Below, one piece after another: positions 36,423 to 48,000 of a stretch of DNA of 64,000 bases. The position numbers were made by a program, and so were the translations under genes. The notes under the pieces were generated by a model that searched no databases, was not told the DNA's origin, and saw nothing but the letters and a program-made list of their open reading frames with translations. Each line of letters starts with the position of its first letter. Positions within the stretch are counted from its first letter, which is position 1. The DNA lies in the NCBI GenBank assembly GCA_008692225.1, contig VICG01000010.1, positions 2,046,001 through 2,110,000 of the forward strand, read 5' to 3'. This DNA is from Monilinia fructicola (taxonomy: Eukaryota > Ascomycota > Leotiomycetes > Helotiales > Sclerotiniaceae).

Positions 36423-37205
36423 TCATGGGCCATAGTGTGAGTAGATTTGCCTTTTACGTAGATGCACAGGGGTTTCATTTGCTGGGGTATCTGGAATGGT
36501 CTTCTCAAGTTTCTGTGAGGGTCCCATATGATTAGCAGCCACTCTTTATCATAGTTAGAAAAAGACATACCAGATTGTCAAAGACACATTTGTTGAGCTT
36601 CCACTCTTGTGGTCGACATTGCCAAAGTTGCTGGTTGTTATTGTCGAGGCAACCCCTATAATGTTCTTAGCCATGGCCGATTCAAGATAACCTGACTTAA
36701 TGGGACTTCATTTTACCAGTGTTTCCGGAACTCCTCAAGGCAGTGTTTGTTCACATCTTCAATCCTGTAATGGGCAATTAGCCAAGAGTTTTGTGGGTGT
36801 AAGATTCCAAATATCCAGCCAGAGCCCTCTCCACCTCACTATCTATTCATCGACAAATAACATTCTGCTCTTTGTGACTTCTTGAAGGAGTAGAACTTAC
36901 ACGCTCCTCGCACACCTGGTAACCCGTCGGCCCTCCTTCAAGCAATCAATCTCTCCCTTTCCAGGATTGTCGTTCTTGCATTGCATGAAATCATCATTGT
37001 AAGGTCTGCATCTTGCGCCGATAAAGAAACTCGCGGACAATAATGGCGCTGAACTGCTACCAATTTCTGTGACGGGAGGGATTTCCGCAGGTAATGGAGT
37101 GGTGTCAATTAAGACTTGTTGATTAAACCTGGGTTCACGATTAGCACCAGTGAGTTGTATGGCAGAGTGCAAGCATGCGAGTATACCTAGCTTGACGTGC
37201 GGCAT
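36423..37205 (-). CDS. Complex I subunit NDUFA8 (20.8-kDa type, twin CX9C)
   Basis: Accessory subunit of mitochondrial NADH:ubiquinone oxidoreductase facing the intermembrane space, imported by the Mia40 disulfide relay. Exons 37205-37187, 37128-36901, 36764-36717, 36655-36571 and 36512-36423; 156 aa. The conserved start region RFNQQVLIDTTPLP leads to FIGARCRPYNDDFMQC and CLKEGRRVTRC, two CX9C motifs. The later exons supply CLEEFRKHWGC and CRPQEWKLNKC, two more. The end is TPVHLRKRQIY plus a short tail. Exon 1 reads in the wrong frame by one base: a G seems to be missing after ATG near 37202. With it restored the coding length is 471 bases. A literal reading through intron 1 also stays open, but gives an atypical N-terminus. 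Introns 2-4 have GTAAGT, GTAAAA and GTATGT donors. Confidence 0.9.
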
Positions 37206-37696
37206 TTTGAGATATGTTGTGAGGAGATACTGGGTTCGCAAAGCCCGCAATTAAGTGTTTTGGAGGTTCGATGCAGTATGAAGCTTTGAGGTCAAGTCAA
37301 AAACACGGAAGTTGATTGGCTCATCAGCCGACCTTCAGAAGTCGCGATTGAGCAAAAGAGCTTCGTCCCGCCAACGATTTATGTTCAAGCAAAATAAGAA
37401 TTCACTCCTACAGTTTCAATCCGAAAATCTTCTATCAGCTTCAGCATTGGACAATATCTCGCCAACTGCTGTTGTTCATCGTTTTAGCTTATAAAATTCA
37501 TTTGGCACAACCTTGGAACTTTTAACATCACAATTCTTCAATTTGAATAATAATATCGTCAACCGCGTTCGCGAAGTCAACATCTTCTCGAGTAGCTGCC
37601 ATTGTCTTTTGCAGTCAAGTCCTTCGAGGTTACTTGCAGATTCTAACAGTATCTCTATCTCGAAGCTTCTAGTCCCGGAACGCATAAACAATCGAT
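37206..37696. promoter_or_regulatory. Divergent promoter of NDUFA8 and the nucleoporin gene
   Basis: 490 bases between two divergent starts; both promoters must lie here. No specific sites identified. Confidence 0.5.
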
Positions 37697-39046
37697 ATGT
37701 TTGGGGCTACTTTCGGTCAATCTCAGCCAACTGGCGGAGGCTTATTTGGATCCACGAACACCGCGCAACCAACAGGAGGATTGTTCGGCTCGACTACGAC
37801 TACGGGAACTCAGAATCAAGGAGGAGGGCTTTTTGGGGGGTTAGGACAAAACACTCAAAACCAACAAAATCAACAACCACAGGCTGGCGGACTCTTTGGT
37901 GGAGGACTTGGAGCAAGTACTCAACAAAATCAGACGCAAGGAGGAGGGTTATTTGGATTAAACGCCCAACAACCGCAGACCCAACCGGGAGGATTATTCT
38001 CGGGACAAACTATGGGAGCCCAGCAGCAAGCCGCCCAGCAGCAGCAAAACAGCATTCTTGGAGGATCGCAACAACAGACTGGTTTATTTGGCCAAACGCA
38101 ACAATCTCAAGCTTTGGGACAATCACAAGGACAATTTGGCAATACCCTCTTTGGGGCCAGCGGATTGAGACCTCGTATGTGCTCACCAAGATGCGTTCAA
38201 AAAGCAAGCTAATTTTCGTACAGGAGAAAAAAGTGTTGTAGACAGATTGAAACAGTAGTAGCTAAATGGGATACGGGAAATAAGGATTGTGCTTTTCAGC
38301 ATTTCTTCTACAACTACGTCGGCGAGGATACAGCACCATATTTCCAACCACAATCTAATGAGGACCCGCGAGCTTGGGAAGAAGCCCTATCAAAAAAACC
38401 AGGTCCGGGATATATCCCAGTCTCATGTGTTGGTTTCGCAATGATGGGCGAGAGAATCAAGACTCAGCAACAGCACCTTGCAGCATTCAACATCCGCCTA
38501 CATGATATAAATGCAAGCTTAACGAACCTACTTCAAACTCATGACACGAGGACAAGCATACGAGCAATGGATGCGAGGAGAAAACATGTTGTATTGAAGC
38601 AACGGTGTATCGCATTGGCGACTAAGATTCAGGTTCTGAGAAATAGGGGCTATGCGCTGAGTGGAGATGAGGAGGACCTGAAAGCTAAGCTCATAAAGAT
38701 AGAGAAGGGTGCTAGCGATCCAGCATTGGGTGCCAGAGCGGAAGAGATTTGGGCGCGAATGATCAATGTTCAAGAACGAGGCCGGTTATTAAGGACCGAA
38801 CTGGAAAAGGTTGGGCAAGAAAGTGGTGAGATTCTGGACGACACCATGACTGCACGATGCAAGAAGGTACAGTTATCATTATCTCCATGCTGTTTGGTTT
38901 ATACTAATTTACAAACTAGATTCTCGAAGACTATCAAACCCAATTAGCACATTTGAAAAAGGAGTTGGATAGAGTAATAAAGATTATGTCGAATGGAAAA
39001 AGAGCAGCCACCACAAACAGCTGCAAGGACAACATTTGGCCGATGA
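37697..39046 (+). CDS. FG nucleoporin Nup57/Nup54
   Basis: Central-channel nucleoporin of the Nsp1/Nup62 complex. Three exons: 37697-38174, 38224-38866 and 38920-39046. Introns are 49 and 53 nt (GTATGT and GTACAG donors). Residues 1-~155 are Gly/Gln-rich with many GLFG repeats ([28 protein letters not shown]). After a short linker comes the conserved Nup54 region ([29 protein letters not shown]) and a coiled-coil C-terminus. A one-base loss near 38254 (AAA for AAAA) breaks the frame just after VVDRLK. Two further single-base losses near 38974 and 39000 are inferred, because the alternative frame ends in a Nup-like [14 protein letters not shown] tail. Read literally, the last exon runs on to a stop at 39075. 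With all three corrected the protein is 416 aa. Confidence 0.88.
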
Positions 39047-39406
39047 TTGATGCGAAATACCCATGGTTAATTTGATGAGAAGCTTAGACTTCACGGAGTT
39101 GGTCAGGATGTTCAAAAGATAGACATTTGTATAATATGGAAGTTTAATTCTATGCTACTAGTAGCAATTTCTCTTTCACTTGTCCTCAAATGATCACAAA
39201 CAGTTGTCATTGGGTGAATTGCTGTGGAAACGAAGTTGCGCGCAAGTCGAAATTACACCCTATCACTTTTCACCACAGCCGTAAGTGACTCATACTGAGA
39301 GGAACAACTACCCCCCTTTAAAATGAAAGTTTAGTCTGACATCCGATTCTCGCACTCTTCCATCCATATCATCAAACATGCAATTTTCCAAAACTCATCC
39401 CCCAAA

Positions 39407-40158
39407 ATGACACCGCCCCAAGTTCCACCCGTCTCCTCTACCGCCGACTTCGAAACCTCCTTCCCACCGTCTCCCCCAACCCCCTCGCCTTTCCCTCCGC
39501 CTCCCCCTCTCCCACACCACAAAACGCATTCTCCTCATCCCGCTCTCAGCGGCAGCATATCCCAGACCTGTGGCGAAACGTCGCCGGGGCGGATAAATAC
39601 TGCTCTACAAATACACGCCCTTTGGCCCTTTCAACACGATTGAAGAATTCACAGCGTATACCACCTGGCTTGTGCAACACGCCGAATCCGGATTTGTCAT
39701 TGGGCGATTGTGGTGCGAGTGGAGAGGCGGTGGGGATCATCTCGCTGTTGAATATTGTGCCGTGGCACAGGAGGGTAGAGGTTGGTCATGTGGTGTTCTC
39801 GAGGTCGCTTCAGCGTACGACCGAGGCGACGGAGGCGTGCTATGTTTTGATGGAGTATGTTTTTTAGGTTGGGGTATGAGAGGGTGGAGTGGAAGTGTAG
39901 TACGGAGAATGGGCCGAGCCATAGGGCTGCGTTGAGGTTGGGGTTTGTGGAGGAAGGTGTTTTTAGGAGACATATGGTTGTGAGGGGACGAAGGAGGGAT
40001 AGCTGGGGTGGGAGTGTGGTTTTGGAGGAATGGGGCTTGGTTCAAGGGGCTTTGGTGGAATGGTTAGGGTGGAGAATTTTGATGGGGAGGGGAGGCAAAA
40101 GAGAAAGGTAGAGGAGATCAGAGAGGAGTTTGGGAAGAGGGTGAAGGTGCTTAATTGA
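39407..40158 (+). CDS. GNAT acetyltransferase (RimJ/RimL-like), multiply frame-shifted
   Basis: A single-exon gene broken into several frames. In order it shows a Pro-rich N-terminus, ILLIPLSA, HIPDLWRNVAG, YTPFGPFNTIEEF, then the GNAT core EAVGIISLLNIVP, VEVGHVVFSRSLQRT, LGYERVEWKCSTEN and the acetyl-CoA-site region HRAALRLGFVEEGVFRRHM. It ends near EEFGKRVKVLN. This is the fungal RimJ/RimL-like family, whose substrates are unknown. Six one-base changes are needed: extra bases near 39490, 39551, 39702 and 39851-39856 (T6), and missing bases near 39602 and 40068. The net is +2, so the corrected length is 750 bases (249 aa). That many indels in 0.75 kb suggest either local assembly trouble or a pseudogene. 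Confidence 0.75.
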
Positions 40159-40772
40159 AAGAATAGAAGGGTTGCCTAGGCGAAAAGGGGCCTTTATAGG
40201 GAGAGTAGTATAAAGGCAAGGTTAAGAAAAGTGGGAGCATTTTGGGACAGAGATGCTAAATCTAGACAGGGTAAGGAGTGCAGTTGGAGGGAATTGGTAA
40301 AAAGAGGTACTTATTCATGGAATTGCACGAGGCAGTAGTCAACAGCGGCAAGGTATAGAGGGTTTACTTGACGCGAAGGCTGCTTTGCCACAGATGCACA
40401 AAATACCGAAAGAGTGTGACACATATGATTGCAATCTGGGTCGTACATGAACAGAACCGTTTTTGTTCATGTGTGACTTCCCTTTGATACCGTCTTTCAT
40501 TTTGGTGGTTGTATCTCTATGCTTTGAAGAGAAGAGATGCTCCCAAAGCCTTTTATATAGTTTGTCTACAATCCCGCGCTCTCTCGATCCTGGAATCTTG
40601 TACCGGCTTTCGCAGAGTAGAGATCTAGATGCCAATGCCAGTAATTTGTATATGCAGCAGTCGTCCATCTATTATGCCCATAGACCCCTAGCAGTATTAT
40701 ACAATTTCCTCGATCCTCTCATGGGTCGTATCGTACAAGTCGTCGTGGCACACCATTTGTTTGTCGGTATCC
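40159..40772. other. Intergenic, convergent 3' ends
   Basis: About 600 bases between the GNAT gene and TOM5. Open frames on both strands here (40339-40668, 40463-40780) are unsupported and partly cover the TOM5 3' UTR. Confidence 0.5.
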
Positions 40773-41027
40773 TTAGATGAGGTTTTTGAATGCTCTTGAC
40801 AGCAAATGGTGCTATCATAAAGTCAGCACAAATCTTACAGTAATAGGCAAGAGTAATATGTACAGAGATAAAGAAGGATGGACCAAGTAATGACCCGTTG
40901 CACGGTCAAGGCAGCCTCTTCCTCTTGAGCCCTAAGCTCAGCAGGCGATGGCTGTGGTGGTGCTATAATTGACGTCAGAAAATTCCAGATATAATACAAG
41001 GGGAGATTCCTTACGTCCTCCGAACAT
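40773..41027 (-). CDS. TOM5-like subunit of the mitochondrial import channel
   Basis: Tiny tail-anchored component of the outer-membrane TOM complex. Three minus-strand exons: 41027-41015, 40962-40864 and 40811-40773, with introns of 52 and 52 nt (GTAAGG and GTACAT donors; TATAG and GATAG acceptors). The product is about 52 aa: MFGG, then PPQPSPAELRAQEEEAALTV, a hydrophobic segment VITWSILLYLSPFAV and a short basic tail ending KLI. The helical charged N-terminal half plus C-terminal membrane anchor is the Tom5 plan. To stop at 40773 one C must be removed from a CC near 40782. Read literally, the frame runs on for about 40 atypical residues. The first exon is only 13 bases. Confidence 0.8.
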
Positions 41028-41801
41028 TTTGGTGGTATCAAACTGTAGTTGTGTGGAAGTACTTGTATGTATTAGAGGAAGGCGTTGGTGGAGTTGCGAT
41101 TGATGTTTATACAATAATAATAAATTTTAACCCTCCACTCATATCTACTAGGTATCGACTATTAGTTAAGTATCTACTTGTATCTTGCTGACTACGGAGT
41201 ACTTGTACAGTACTAGGTATCGACTACCTAGGTATCCGTACTGATAAGTTCGTGATTAAATCATTTAAGTTTCTTGTGGCTTGTTACACTAAGCCGCAAA
41301 CGGGCGTGGCTCTTCAAACAACTGCAGGTGCTTTGGGTGATTTTACTTTTTTGGGTTTGACTTGACTTAACTTGTCATAAATCCGTTATCCATGGATCCC
41401 ACTTTAACTTGTAAATGACTTTATCGTAGGGAATCCAACAAAAAAGTTTAATACATAGATTTTGCTTCCATATAAAATCAACCCAGTCGTCTTTTCTTTT
41501 CATCTTTATCAGCATTCACTGTCCTTTCACTTGCTGTTTGATTTCACTCATATCTCCCTCATTATTGTATTCCATCTCTACTAAAAGGTTATCATCTTAT
41601 CTTAAGTGGGACTGATGACTCCATCCTAGCCATTCCTAATATTTCCGGACCCTCATCGGAGCTTAAATTCCTCGTACACCTCTTTCCCTAGATTGACTTG
41701 TTCTCTTCCTTGGGTTTTGCAACGAAAGGTTGAGGTTCACGTTCACGAGCTTCGCAGATTCTGCAAATTCTGCAAACTCGAGAACTCAGGAACTCAGGAA
41801 A
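41028..41801. promoter_or_regulatory. Divergent promoter of TOM5 and the glycine decarboxylase gene
   Basis: 770 bases. Contains TACGGAGTA at 41193-41201 flanked by tandem CTAGGTATCGACTA/CTACCTAGGTATCC-type words (41150-41236). CT-rich stretches precede the coding start. Confidence 0.5.
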
Positions 41802-44800
41802 ATGGTTGCCTCAAGTCTTGCCCTTCGTGGGAGATTTGCTCGAGTTGCATTCCAATCAAGAAATTCATCCTTAAGAAGCTCAAATTTCATGAGACCATGG
41901 ACTTCTGCTCAATCCTCATGTTCTGCGGCTGCTCTGAACCCAATTGGGCGACGAACTTATTACAAAACATCTGTGAAAGATGAGGCGATCAATTCGCCTT
42001 CGAATCTGAGTTCTAAGGGAGCATATGCTCCTTTGGACACTTTTGCACGCCGGCACATTGGCCCCGACCCATCATCTACAGAACAGATGTTGAAAGCTTT
42101 GGATCCACCAGTCAAGAGTTTGGATGAATTTGTCGAGCAAGTACTACCTCGAGACATCCTGTCTTCAAAGGATCTCAAAATTGATGCCGAATCGGAACAA
42201 TCACAGGAGGGTTTTACGGAATCTCAATTGCTTGCGAGACTGAAGTCAATTGCATCTGAAAATACGATCATGAGGAGTTATATTGGATGTGGATATGCTG
42301 GTACACGAGTACCTGAGGTTATCAAAAGAAATGTATTGGAAAGTCCAGGGTGGTATACAAGCTATACACCATATCAACCTGAGATCAGTCAAGGAAGATT
42401 AGAGTCTCTCCTTAACTTTCAAACTCTTGTTTCTGATTTGACAGCGCTGCCGATTTCCAATGCCTCACTACTCGATGAACCCACCGCGGCCGCCGAAGCT
42501 ATGACTCTATCCATGAACGCACTTCCAATCGCTAGACAGAAGAGCAAGAATAAGACATTTTTCGTCAGTCACCTGGTTCATCCACAGACACTTGCAGTTT
42601 TACAAAGTCGAGCAGATGGATTTGACATCAAGATTGAAGTTGGAGATGTTCTTGCAGATGGCGGGGCTCGTCTCAAAGAGCTTGGGAATGATCTCATCGG
42701 AGCGTTGGTACAATATCCGGATACTGAAGGTGGCGTAGAAGACTTCCGTGGTCTGGCAGATGTTATCCATGCTCAAGGTGCAACTTTCAGTGTTGCTACT
42801 GATCTTTTAGCCCTCACTGTTCTCACGCCACCTGGTGAATTCGGCGCAGATATTGCCTTTGGAAATGCTCAGCGTTTTGGAGTTCCATTTGGTTATGGTG
42901 GTCCACACGCTGCCTTCTTTGCTGTTAGCGACAAGTACAAGAGAAAGATTCCAGGCCGTCTCATTGGTATTTCGAAGGACAGACTAGGGGACAAGGCAAT
43001 GCGATTAGCTCTACAAACCAGAGAACAACACATTCGCAGAGAAAAGGCACTAGTAATGTGTGCACGGCTCAAGCATTGTTAGCCAACATGAGTGCGTTCT
43101 ATGCAGTTTACCATGGACCAGAAGGCCTCAAGGCGATCGCTGAGAGAGCTATCAAAGGCGCTCGATTCATTCAAGACGGGCTTAAGAATCTCGGGTTTGA
43201 AACTAACTCTAGAGGAACTGGATCGGACGGAAGTGTTCTTTTCGACACAGTTGTGGTAAATGTTGGGCAGGGAAAATCTGATGAAATTCTCAACTATGCT
43301 ATTGAAAGCTTCAAGATCAATTTGAGAAAGTTTGATGATAGTCGACTGGGTGTCACCATTGACGAAACTGTTGACATTAAGGACCTCGAGGATATCATAT
43401 CTGTGTTCGAGAAATTTTCCAACACAGCATCGGGGTCTAACGGAAAAACCACAAAATTACAAGAGTCTTTTGAGGATTCAATCCCTGCGGCACTAAAGAG
43501 ATCAACCCAATACCTCACCCATCCAGTCTTCAATACCCACCATTCTGAGACTGAGATTCTTCGTTACATTCATCACCTTCAATCGAAGGACCTTTCCCTC
43601 ACGCACTCAATGATACCTTTGGGTTCCTGCACAATGAAGCTTAATGCTACTACCGAGATGGCACCAATCACATGGCCAGAGTTTTCTTCCATTCATCCAT
43701 TTGTTCCTGATGATCAGGCTACTGGTTACAAGATTATGATTGATGAGCTCGAAGCCGATTTGGCCACGGTCACTGGATTTGATGCAGTATCTTTGCAACC
43801 AAATTCCGGCGCGCAAGGAGAATTTACCGGGCTACGTGTGATTCGCAAGTATCAAGAGCAACAACCTGGCAAAAAGCGTGACATTTGCTTGATTCCTGTT
43901 TCTGCCCATGGAACCAACCCTGCTTCAGCTGCTATGGCAGGTATGCGTGTTGTTACTGTGAAGTGTGACATCAAGTCTGGTAATCTCGACATGGCCGATC
44001 TCAAAGCCAAGTGTGAGAAATATAGCGAAGAACTTGGAGCGATCATGATCACGTATCCAAGTACTTTTGGTGTGTTCGAGCCTGAAATCAAGGCTGCATG
44101 TGACATTGTTCATCAGCATGGTGGTCAAGTCTACATGGACGGCGCCAACATGAACGCTCAAATAGGATTATGTTCACCTGGTGAGATTGGTGCCGATGTA
44201 TGCCATCTTAACCTTCACAAAACGTTTTGTATTCCTCATGGAGGTGGTGGACCCGGTGTTGGCCCAATTGGTGTCAAATCTCATTTGGCACCATTCCTTC
44301 CCGGACATCCATTGGTAAAAACAGGTGGTAACAATGCTATTGCTCCAGTCAGTGGTGCTCCCTTCGGAAGTGCAAGTATCTTGCCAATCAGTTGGGCCTA
44401 TGTGAAGATGATGGGTGGCAGAGGATTGACTCATGCTACTAAGATCACTCTCTTAAATGCCAACTACATCATGTCTCGTCTCCGACCACATTACCCAATT
44501 CTTTATACCAACGCCAATTCTAGATGTGCTCACGAATTCATTCTTGATGTCCGTGGTTTCAAAGAATCTGCAGGGGTTGAGGCTATCGATATTGCAAAAC
44601 GTCTCCAGGATTATGGTTTCCACGCACCAACCATGAGTTGGCCTGTCGCTAATACCCTAATGATTGAGCCTACAGAGTCGGAAAGCAAGGAAGAACTTGA
44701 TCGATTCATTGATGCATTGATATCAATCCGAAAGGAAATTCAAGCTGTTGAGAATGGCACTACGCCAAAGACAGGCAACGTTCTGAAGAATTCGCCACAT

Positions 44801-45072
44801 ACTCAGAAAGATCTTCTCATTGGAGAATGGGATCGTCCATATACCCGAGAACAGGCCGCATACCCATTGCCCTACCTCAAAGAGAAGAAATTCTGGCCAT
44901 CCGTCACCAGACTTGATGATAGTAAGATTCCCTTAATGCCTTTGATAATCCAATCGCTAACAAAACTTCAGCATACGGTGATCTCAACCTCTTCTGTACA
45001 TGCGGACCAGTCGAAGCCGTCGATGATGCCGAAAATGGTATCACCGGTGTTTCGGCCCCACAACCTACATAA
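41802..45072 (+). CDS. Mitochondrial glycine dehydrogenase (decarboxylating), P protein
   Basis: PLP-dependent P protein of the glycine cleavage system; releases CO2 from glycine and passes the aminomethyl group to lipoyl H protein. Exons 41802-44921 and 44972-45072; the 50-nt intron has a GTAAGA donor and TTCAG acceptor. The N-terminal ~50 residues are Arg/Ser-rich, as expected for a mitochondrial presequence. Mature-protein landmarks are [40 protein letters not shown] and [15 protein letters not shown]. The PLP-lysine motif [16 protein letters not shown] places the Schiff-base lysine at about residue 806. The C-terminus [13 protein letters not shown] lies mostly in exon 2. One base is missing at about 43048 (GGCACT where GGCCACT or GGCAACT is expected), interrupting [14 protein letters not shown]. 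Corrected length is 1,073 aa. Confidence 0.95.
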
Positions 45073-48000
45073 TTACATTTTAGCATCTTTTTTTGCGTAC
45101 TTTAACATTTAGCGAGCATATGTTTGACTTTTCTTTTCGGGTGGGAAAGGAAAAGGAAAGGAAACATTAAAAGGTATTTCAACATGAATAATTCAACATT
45201 GGGAGGAGTTGTGGGAATCCATCTATCATGTAATGTGATATGTTAGGATGTGATCATGACTTGGGAATGCATAAGGCGTTTAAGAACATATAACATATAG
45301 AGGGTTCTTTGGCTTCAACCGCCAGCAGGGAATTGGTGGATGGATGCTTATATTGGTCATATGAACTAGGCATTCTGTGTTTCGCTTTCATGAATATAGA
45401 CATTTGACTTTTGATGGATTTGATTTTTATGAAAACAGGAAGCGAATATACATACAATAAAGAGATATCGTATTTAGCCAACAACCACAATAGAATCATG
45501 GCCTTCGCTGATCTTTTGACAGGAGATTAAATATGGTATATGTACATCTAATTGGCACTAGGATATCCCTGGGCAATTAACTAAGTTATGGGATGAGTGT
45601 CCCTCAAGAAAGTCATAGGAACAGCTCCATACAGTTCACCAACTACATAATATCACTTTCTTCCCCTTCTCATCTACCCTCCTTCACCTGTCTCAGTAAC
45701 TTCCTCTTATGAAATTCTCAGACTACGAACTATCTCTAGATCTATAGATTAATTCCCTCACGAGCATAGTGTAAGCAAAGACAAAGTCAGGTTCAAGAAG
45801 ATAGGAGAAACGTGGTGTCTTAAGTCACGTCTTTGAGCGGCGCGATATAGGCTGAGCAACCGAATACTTTGACTTGCTGGGGGTTCGATTTTGCGGGGGT
45901 TTCATATGATGGGCTAGGACTTTCGCTGCTTTTGATTTCTTTTCTTTTCTTTTCTTTTCATATTTTTTTTTTTTTTTTTTGATTCCAGGATTGACGCCGA
46001 GGTAGCCCTCCCTGTTGGCATCATCATGATCTTGCTAACATACACCTACCCCCCCCTGGCTGTGATTCTTGAATTTCACATCTCAAAGCCCGCTTCCCAC
46101 GCAGGTCTAAGCACCAGGGTTGGAAGCTTGTCATGGCTGTGGTCCAAAACACATGATGCCTTGAAAGTTCACGGGGACTGAAGCACGGGTCTTGGGTTGT
46201 TTTTGTGGCTGAGGGGTTGTTGGTGCGGGGGTTGATCCGGGTGCGTGACTCTGATTTGTCCGGAATATTGCATGCGACACTGAATGCGGGGGCTGCCGAC
46301 TTGGTGGTGTTTTGTGCTTGTTGCGTTTTTTGGGCTCCGGGTTGGGGGTGGGTATGGTATGTCGGGGCTGGTAGGATTATATATGTTTAAGCAGTGCGCG
46401 AGGTGATGGTTTGGTTTAGGTATGAACGCATCCTTCCGAGCATTTCAGAGACTTTGAATAGATACCCGAACTCAAACAATCATGATGAGGGCCACAAGCG
46501 TTCGATCCCTCTGGTATTTGCAGACTTATTCCAAGGCTCGAATTCCCCTTTCAGTTGTTCAGTTGTATGCACTGATACCGCCGGCTTCCGATTCTTGTTG
46601 TCGCTTAGTTGGTAGCAAGGGGATCTGAATTGGTGGAGATATTCATCAACTGTTCTTCCACACTTCGGTTCGTCGCATCCATTTTCACACGTTTCGGTAT
46701 CTCCGTTTTGCGGGGATTCGATACTATATGAATCAAATCCTGATTGGTATACAAAATTGCCCTAAAACTCTGCTAATATCAATATGAGACTCGCGCAAGG
46801 TGTCGCTTTGCCTTCGGTGTGTGATGTTGTGAGATTGAGTCTATCCGTTTCACCTATTTGAATGGTTCATTGTTGCTGAGAACAGGTGGTAGCATTTCGC
46901 GTGGTTCTGTTGAGGGACCTCGTGGTGGCTGTTGGTCGGAGGCTCGATTGTGTCATTGCTGCAGCCACCCTTCGCCGTCATGAACACTTCATTCTTGCCT
47001 CTCAATTATCAGAACTTCAAGGGTCCTGTTCCAACATGAAATCATTTGCGAAGGCTGTGTTGAAGCGCGCGGCGTGCTAGAGTTAAGAGTATTCCCACTG
47101 CACTGTTCCCTCGGAGTGCATAAGCCTCTATGAAAGTACAGTGCGGTTGTCATCATGCTGTAGTGATGAATGCAGTATGTTCTATGTTTGTAGCAAATTA
47201 ATCGTTTGATGAGTGCTCTTCTGGTTTAATTCACCGCCACTCAAGATACCGTAATCTCTCATGCACCGTCCAACGAAAGCGGTAATCCCCGGTATCTCAA
47301 AATTTCTTGAGCTATTGGATATAATGTAAAATGGTCGACTAAACCCTCAAAAGCAAGACTAAGCAGGTGCTTAAGTTCACTATCGCCAAGATGGGGGGAA
47401 AGCCAAGGGCAATTCAATGCTGTTAATTACGGTGCATATGCATATCACATTTACTCAATACCTCAATCGCCGAAAACAACCTTGGGTTTGCTCCAGAGTC
47501 AGTAAATTTCGGCTTGGCATCTCGTCCGTTCATGACCCTATTCACATCTCAGTTTCCGTTGTCGCTTAATTAATTTCCCCCTTCATCAGTGTTGCCTTGA
47601 AACATCAAGCGATTCCTGTTGCCACTTTTATGAATTCGATCTCGTCCAAAGCCACTATTCCGTCGATATCTGCAACGGTGCCATCTTTGCGACTGTCCAT
47701 ACGCTTCAATTATGTAGAGACATTGGAGCCATTCACTTTGACAGCGCCGAAGCTATCTGAAATAGATGTATGTGTCCAGATGCGAAATCCAGGTGGATAC
47801 TAGACTTATTTGGATGCGAGCTGGTAAATGAGAAGCTGTACATTCATTAATAGATTGGCTGGGTTCGTTCCTTGATGTAGCATGCGTAGTAATGGCTGCC
47901 ATTGTGGCGCAGACTCAGGTCCAAAGTAATTCCATGGCTTGGTAGTCCGGTCGCAAAGTGGACAGTTCGTCGCAGGATTTCTCTTGGCTGTAGTGTTACT

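Noticed and set aside
45880..45910. GGGGGTTCGATTTT, tRNA-like T-arm word
   Set aside because: No cloverleaf partners on either side.
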